From NCBI RefSeq assembly GCF_030161555.1, contig NZ_BSUK01000001.1, positions 3,472,001 to 3,536,000 on the forward strand: 64,000 nucleotides of DNA. Reading direction: 5' to 3'. This DNA comes from Luteimicrobium album (GTDB taxonomy: Bacteria > Actinomycetota > Actinomycetes > Actinomycetales > Cellulomonadaceae). The notes below the pieces were generated by a model that made no database searches, was not told where the DNA came from, and was given only the letters and a program-made list of their open reading frames with translations. The first letter of the stretch is position 1. Every line of letters starts with the position of its first letter. The translations under genes and the position numbers were made by a program. Below, in pieces: positions 59,855 to 64,000 of this stretch.

Positions 59855-60430
59855 ATGACCACCGCCGACCGCCTCGTCGAGAGCACCCGCGAGCTGCTGT
59901 GGGAACGCGGCTACACCGGTACCAGCCCCAAGGCGATCCAGCAGCGGGCGGGTGCCGGGCAGGGTTCGATGTACCACCACTTCACCGGCAAGCCGGACCT
60001 CGCGCTCGCCGCGATCCGCCGCACCGCGGACGAGATGCGCGCCCAGGCCGAGGCGCAGCTCAGCGCACCGGGGGCCGCCGTCGACCGCGTGACCGCCTAC
60101 CTGCGCCGCGAGCGGGACGTCCTCAAGGGCTGCCCCATCGGTCGGCTCACGCAGGACCCCGACGTCATGGCCTCCCCGACGCTGCGGGAACCCGTCGAGG
60201 AGACGCTGGGCTGGCTGCGCGAGCGCCTCTCCCAGGTCCTGGCCGAGGGGGTCGCGCGAGGCGAGCTCGACCCGGCCCTGGACGCGCGGGAGACCGCCGC
60301 CACGGTCGTCGCGGTCCTCCAGGGCGGCTACGTCCTCGCCCGCGCCGCCGGCTCCGTGGAGCCGTTCGACCAGGCGGTGACCGGAGTCCTCGGGCTCCTG
60401 GCCGCGCGCGTCGTCGACCCTGCCGCGTAG
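59855..60430 (+). CDS. TetR-family transcriptional regulator
   Basis: A 191-residue regulator: TTADRLVESTRELLWERGYT and QRAGAGQGSMYHHFTGKPDL form the helix-turn-helix; the C-terminal TetR_C domain (GCPIGRLTQDPDVMASPTLR, TAATVVAVLQGGYVLARAAG) resembles the LmrA/YxaF group. TACACT at 59843-59848 ends 6 nt before the ATG. It probably controls the DUF4865 gene downstream. Between 60431 and 60590 only a degraded small frame is seen. Confidence 0.85.
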   Translation: MTTADRLVESTRELLWERGYTGTSPKAIQQRAGAGQGSMYHHFTGKPDLALAAIRRTADEMRAQAEAQLSAPGAAVDRVTAYLRRERDVLKGCPIGRLTQDPDVMASPTLREPVEETLGWLRERLSQVLAEGVARGELDPALDARETAATVVAVLQGGYVLARAAGSVEPFDQAVTGVLGLLAARVVDPAA

Positions 60431-60590
60431 GGGCGCCGCATGCGCGTCGTCCGCACCCCGGACCCACCTGGCCGTCCAGGAGGTCGCGGACGACGGGACC
60501 GAGGCCGAGCCGGGCGCCCCGGTCACCGCGACCGAGTACTCCGCCCACCCGTCCGACTCCTGACGGCATACCGAGAAAGGCAGCGTCACC

Positions 60591-61205
60591 GTGCACGCGA
60601 GCCAGTACGAGATCACCCTGCCCGCCGACTACGACATGCAGATCATCCGGACACGCGTCGCCGTCGGCGGTCACGTCCTCGACGACCGAGCCGGGCTGGG
60701 TCTCAAGGCGTACGTGATCCGGGAGCGCGGCGTGACCGGCTCGCCGGTCAACCAGTACGCGCCCTTCTACCTGTGGAACGACACGGGCCAGATGGCTCGC
60801 TTCCTGCTCGGGGGCGGCGGGTTCCAGAACATCGTGCGGGACTTCGGCCGCCCGACGGCACGGCAGTGGGTCGGCGTCGCGTGCTTCGCCGGCCCCGGCC
60901 GTGCGACGGCGCCGGCGACGGCCTCGCGCCGTCTCACCCCGGCGCCGGTCGACCCGGACCCGGAGCGGACAGGTCTGGGGCTCTCGGCCCTGGTCGAGCG
61001 CGAGACCGAGCAGCTCCGGCAGCTCGCCCGCCGCGACGGCGTGCACACGGCCGCGCTCGCCGTCGACACCCACCACTGGCAGCTGCTCCGGTTCGTGCTG
61101 TGGGCGGACACGTCCGCCCGGGACGACGACGCGACCGAGCGCTACGAGGTGCTGCACCTCTCGGCCCCCGGCCTGGCCGACCTGCCCGACGGGGCCGTCT
61201 GGTAG
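60591..61205 (+). CDS. DUF4865 family protein
   Basis: A 204-residue protein of unknown function that starts VHASQYEITLPADYDMQIIR. The conserved GLGLKAYVIRERGVTGSPVN and QYAPFYLWNDTGQMARFLL identify the family. The second half has RYEVLHLSAPGL at the end. DUF4865 genes often follow a LmrA-like TetR regulator, as here. GTG is the start, with AAGG 14 nt upstream. Confidence 0.87.
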   Translation: MHASQYEITLPADYDMQIIRTRVAVGGHVLDDRAGLGLKAYVIRERGVTGSPVNQYAPFYLWNDTGQMARFLLGGGGFQNIVRDFGRPTARQWVGVACFAGPGRATAPATASRRLTPAPVDPDPERTGLGLSALVERETEQLRQLARRDGVHTAALAVDTHHWQLLRFVLWADTSARDDDATERYEVLHLSAPGLADLPDGAVW

Positions 61206-61235
61206 GCGGGCGGTCGGCCGCTCCACCGGGCTCCG

Positions 61236-61841
61236 TCAGGCCCCGGCGCCCGCGGTCTCGCCCACGACGGCGTAGCGCTCGTCCGTGATCGGTCCGCCCC
61301 AGAGCGCCGGGTCGTCCAGGCGGCGGAACCGGACGCTGTCGGTTCGGCGCCGGACGGCGGCCTCGGTCCACGTGCCGGACAGACCGGCGCCGGTGTCCCA
61401 ACGGCCCTCCACGAGCACGAGACGGCCGCCCGGGCCCAGGAGCGAGACCCACCGGTCCAGCGCGACCTCGGGGTCCGGCAAGACCCACAGGACGTGGCGG
61501 ACGAGCACCACGTCGAAGGGGCCGCGGCCGGGCGGGTCCGCCGCGTCGCCCCGGCGGAACGTCGCGCGGACCCCGAGACGGTCGGCCTTCGCGCGCGCCT
61601 TCGCGAGCATCTCTTCCGAGAAGTCGACGCCCTCGACCTCGAACCCGTCCCCCGCGAGGAGGCACGACAGCGAACCGGTCCCGCACCCGAGGTCCACGAC
61701 CGTCGCCGGCGGGGGCGGGAGCAGGGACCGCAGGAGCGAGCGCCACGCCTCACGCACGACCGGGTCGGTCAGGCCGTGGTCGGGCTGCCGGTCGAACTCG
61801 TCTGCGTACGCGTCCCACCGGGCCGCGCCCTCGGGGTCCAC
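61236..61841 (-). CDS. Class I SAM-dependent methyltransferase
   Basis: A 201-residue methyltransferase (Methyltransf_11/25 type): TVVDLGCGTGSLSCLLAGDG with the SAM motif, EVEGVDFSEEMLAKARAKAD, GPFDVVLVRHVLWVLPDPEV and LLGPGGRLVLVEGRW. The N-terminus WDAYADEFDRQPDHG is typical of the UbiE-like group. It starts one base after the UGPase stop and so shares its transcript. The substrate is unknown. Confidence 0.83.
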   Translation of the reverse strand: MDPEGAARWDAYADEFDRQPDHGLTDPVVREAWRSLLRSLLPPPPATVVDLGCGTGSLSCLLAGDGFEVEGVDFSEEMLAKARAKADRLGVRATFRRGDAADPPGRGPFDVVLVRHVLWVLPDPEVALDRWVSLLGPGGRLVLVEGRWDTGAGLSGTWTEAAVRRRTDSVRFRRLDDPALWGGPITDERYAVVGETAGAGA

Positions 61842-61842
61842 G

Positions 61843-63311
61843 TCAGGGCTCCGCGACCTCGTCGTCGAGGTCCGACAGGTCGACGGGGACGTCCCGCTTG
61901 GCCTCGGGCTCGACGACGCCCTCGCCCCCGACGGTGGCGTCGTCGGGCACGGCTGCCGGGGCGCCGTCGTCGGGTGCGGCGAGGTGCGCGTGCCCGACGA
62001 CGGACACCTGCGCGCCGAACGTCCAGTCCCCCTCGACCGTCAGGGACTCGGCGAGCACCAGCGACGGGACGCCGTGCGGGAAGTGCGCGTCGAACGTCCC
62101 GACCGTGCGGAAGTGGTCGGGGTCGAGCGTGATCTCCGGCTCCGGGACGGTCGCGCGGACCGTGCCGTCGTCGCCCAGCTCGTAGACGTCCGAGCGCAAC
62201 CGCAGGAGGTCGTCCGTCGTCTTCACCGGGAGGAAGCGCTCGCGCCCGACCTCGATCACCGCGGCGTCCTCGAACAGCTCGATCGCCGCACCCATCGCCG
62301 TCTCGATCTGCACGACGCGCGGCGACGAGGCGTCGGCCGGGTCCACGGTCTTCTCGTTGCGGATCAGCGGGAGCGGGAGGACGCCGTCGTGCTCGTCGAG
62401 GAGCGCGGCGAGCCGGTCGAGGTCGAGCCAGAGGTTGTTCGTGTTGAAGTACTGGTGCCGGCCGATGTCGGTCGCAGCGTCCTTGTCGTCGTCCGCAACC
62501 TGGGACGTCTCGCGCAGGACGATCCGGTGGTCCGACGCCCGCACCACGAGGTGACCTCCTTGCGGTCGGCCGGCGTGCGGCGCGCCACCTCGGCGCCGAA
62601 ACCGGCACCCGTCGACGCGAACCAGCCCGCCATCGCCGCCGACGGCGCGGAGCCCAGGTTGTCGGCGTTGGACACCGCGGCATAGCGGAAGCCGGCGGCA
62701 CGCAGCGCCTCGAGGACGCCCGACGTCTGCAGGGCCGTGTAGAGGTCGCCGTGTCCCGGCGGGCACCACTCGAGCTCGGGGTCGGCGCGCCACTCCACCG
62801 GCGTCAGGTCGTCCGCGAGCAGCTTGGGCTCGCGGTTCTGCAGGAAGTCCTGGGGCACGCCGTCGACGGCGAGGTCCGGGTACCGCTCGAGGGCTGCGAG
62901 GCTGTCGTCGCGGGTCCGGAAGCTGTTCATGAGGACGAGCGGGAGCCGGACGCCGTACGTCTCGCGCGCCGCCAGGACCTGGCGTGCGATCACGTCCAGG
63001 AACGTCAGGTCGCCGCGCACGGGGAGCAGCGACTTCGCCCGGTCCATCCCCATCGACGTGCCCAGGCCGCCGTTGAGCTTGATCAGCGCCGTCCGGCCGA
63101 GCGCCTCGCGGGCGTCGTCGTCACCCTCGGCATCGAGGTCCTCGGCGTGGGCGACGTCCGTGAGCGGCTCGACGTCGGACTCCGGGAGGATCCCGGTCGC
63201 GCCCTCCTCGAGCAGGTGGTAGCCGTGCTCGAAGACCTTGATCGCGACGTCGGGCACCCCGGCGTCGCGCATCTTGTCCCGGGCGAGGTCGAGGCCTGAG
63301 GGTCCGTCCAT
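61843..63311 (-). CDS. UTP--glucose-1-phosphate uridylyltransferase (UDPGP family, one frameshift)
   Basis: Makes UDP-glucose from glucose 1-phosphate and UTP. The 489-residue protein belongs to the eukaryal-type UDPGP family: TALIKLNGGLGTSMGMDRAK carries the nucleotide-binding loop, and LVLMNSFRTRDDSLAALERY, WCPPGHGDLYTAL and AAVSNADNLGSAPSAA follow. The frame breaks near 62552 (AAGGAGGTC on the coding strand, one G short), after which GRHQYFNTNNLWLDLDRL continues. TACGAT (complement of 63319-63324) ends 7 nt before ATG 63311. It is divergent from glycogen phosphorylase, with 60 bp between starts. Confidence 0.87.
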
Positions 63312-63371
63312 GGGACCGATCGTAGGGGCGGACCCTCGGCGGGTCGCGGCAGGTCTCGCTACGGTAGGACC

Positions 63372-64000
63372 GTGACCAGCACGCCAGCGCTCCCGTCCGC
63401 CGAGACCTTCGCCGCCGAGTTCCGCGACCAGCTGCTCCACGAGCAGGGCGTGAGCCTGCGCACGGCCTCCCCACCGACCTCTACCAGGCGCTCGGACGCA
63501 CCGTCCGGCGCCACCTCGTCGACGGGTGGTTCGACACCCTCGCGACCCAGCTCCCCCGCCGCTCCAAGGTCGTGGCCTACCTGTCGGCCGAGTACCTGCT
63601 CGGGCGCCAGCTCGAGAACGCGCTCCTCGCGACCGGCCTGACCGACGTGGCGCGCGAGGCCCTCGCCTCGCTCGACGTGTCGTTCGACGACGTCGTCGAG
63701 CAGGAGGTCGAGCCCGGCCTCGGCAACGGCGGTCTCGGCCGCCTCGCCGCGTGCTTCGTCGACTCCTCGCGACGCTCGACATCCCCGCCGTGGGCTACGG
63801 CATCCGGTACGAGTACGGGATCTTCCGGCAGACGTTCGTCGACGGGCGACAGGTCGAGCAGGCCGACGACTGGCTGGCGCTCGGGTCGCCCTGGGAGCTG
63901 CCGCACCCCGAGATGGCCGTGACGGTGGGCTTCGGCGGGCACGTCGAGGGCGAGGACGGCACGGACGTGCCCCGCCGCTGGGTGCCGGGCTGGACCGTCG
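63372..64000 (+). CDS. glgP: Glycogen/starch phosphorylase (partial, two frameshifts)
   Basis: Releases glucose 1-phosphate from alpha-1,4-glucans; the C-terminal part lies beyond the window. Visible blocks are [59 protein letters not shown] and [20 protein letters not shown]. These are the classical N-terminal phosphorylase motifs, including the Gly-rich phosphate-binding loop. Breaks lie near 63470 (TCCCCACC) and near 63765 (GACTCCTCG), each one C short. GTG 63372 follows TACGGT (63360-63365) by 6 nt. It lies opposite the UDP-glucose-forming enzyme. Confidence 0.88.

Noticed and set aside
60440..60563. Small + strand frame after the second TetR gene, with a possible tail ...THLAVQEVADDG in a shifted frame
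   Set aside because: The two parts cannot be joined by a single-base repair and no family is recognised; at best a degraded remnant.

Overview
The window is 64 kb of very GC-rich chromosomal DNA (dense GTG/ATG starts, GC-rich third positions, DUF881, GarA, RbpA, PafB/PafC and HelY genes). This points to an actinobacterium, most likely a Micrococcales member near Cellulomonas, Cellulosimicrobium or Isoptericola; the species is an inference. No tRNA, rRNA, CRISPR array, prophage or insertion sequence was seen. About 22 genes are interrupted by single-base frameshifts, nearly all in short G or C runs and mostly one base short. I read these as sequencing errors and annotate the restored genes, giving each break point.

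Left part (1-28.3 kb, mostly + strand). A divergent XRE regulator / BenE transporter pair is followed by fmt-rsmB, an MFS / ArsR-type divergent pair, pdxY, and rpe. Then come an FMN riboswitch with ribD-ribE-ribBA-ribH, hisE-hisG, a PH-domain protein and a DbpA-type DEAD-box helicase. Next is the conserved actinobacterial block of a CDP-alcohol phosphatidyltransferase, DUF881, small basic protein, DUF881, GarA (FHA), FtsR-like MerR, DUF151 and MerR, without gcvH. It is followed by a metallo-beta-lactamase-fold protein, a P-type ATPase and a two-component system.

Middle part (28.3-43.4 kb, mixed strands, accessory). It holds small stress and enzyme genes (DUF6328, DUF1772/AraC, isochorismatase, GNATs, SET domain, VOC, NUDIX, methyltransferase), a tyrosine recombinase, and a 28-bp sequence with the architecture of a dif site (33497-33524). 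It also holds a large perfect hairpin, a second AspRS gene behind a translational T-box-like leader, and an AraC-VOC-UvrA-like-PPOX operon.

Right part (43.6-64 kb). rbpA lies behind a SigR-type promoter and converges on ppm-lnt, an amidohydrolase, helY, a lipid kinase, tatC-tatA, pafC and pafB, all on the - strand. Then come DUF3866, a TetR/DHA2 efflux pair with matching operators, a second TetR, DUF4865, a methyltransferase, a UDP-glucose pyrophosphorylase and the start of glycogen phosphorylase.

Core genes left of 28 kb run mainly on + and core genes right of 44 kb mainly on -, so both sides point at the dif-like site. The window therefore probably spans the replication terminus. A second recurring theme is leaderless transcription: about 20 start codons lie exactly 6-7 nt after a TAnnnT-like -10 hexamer, which also fixes their starts.
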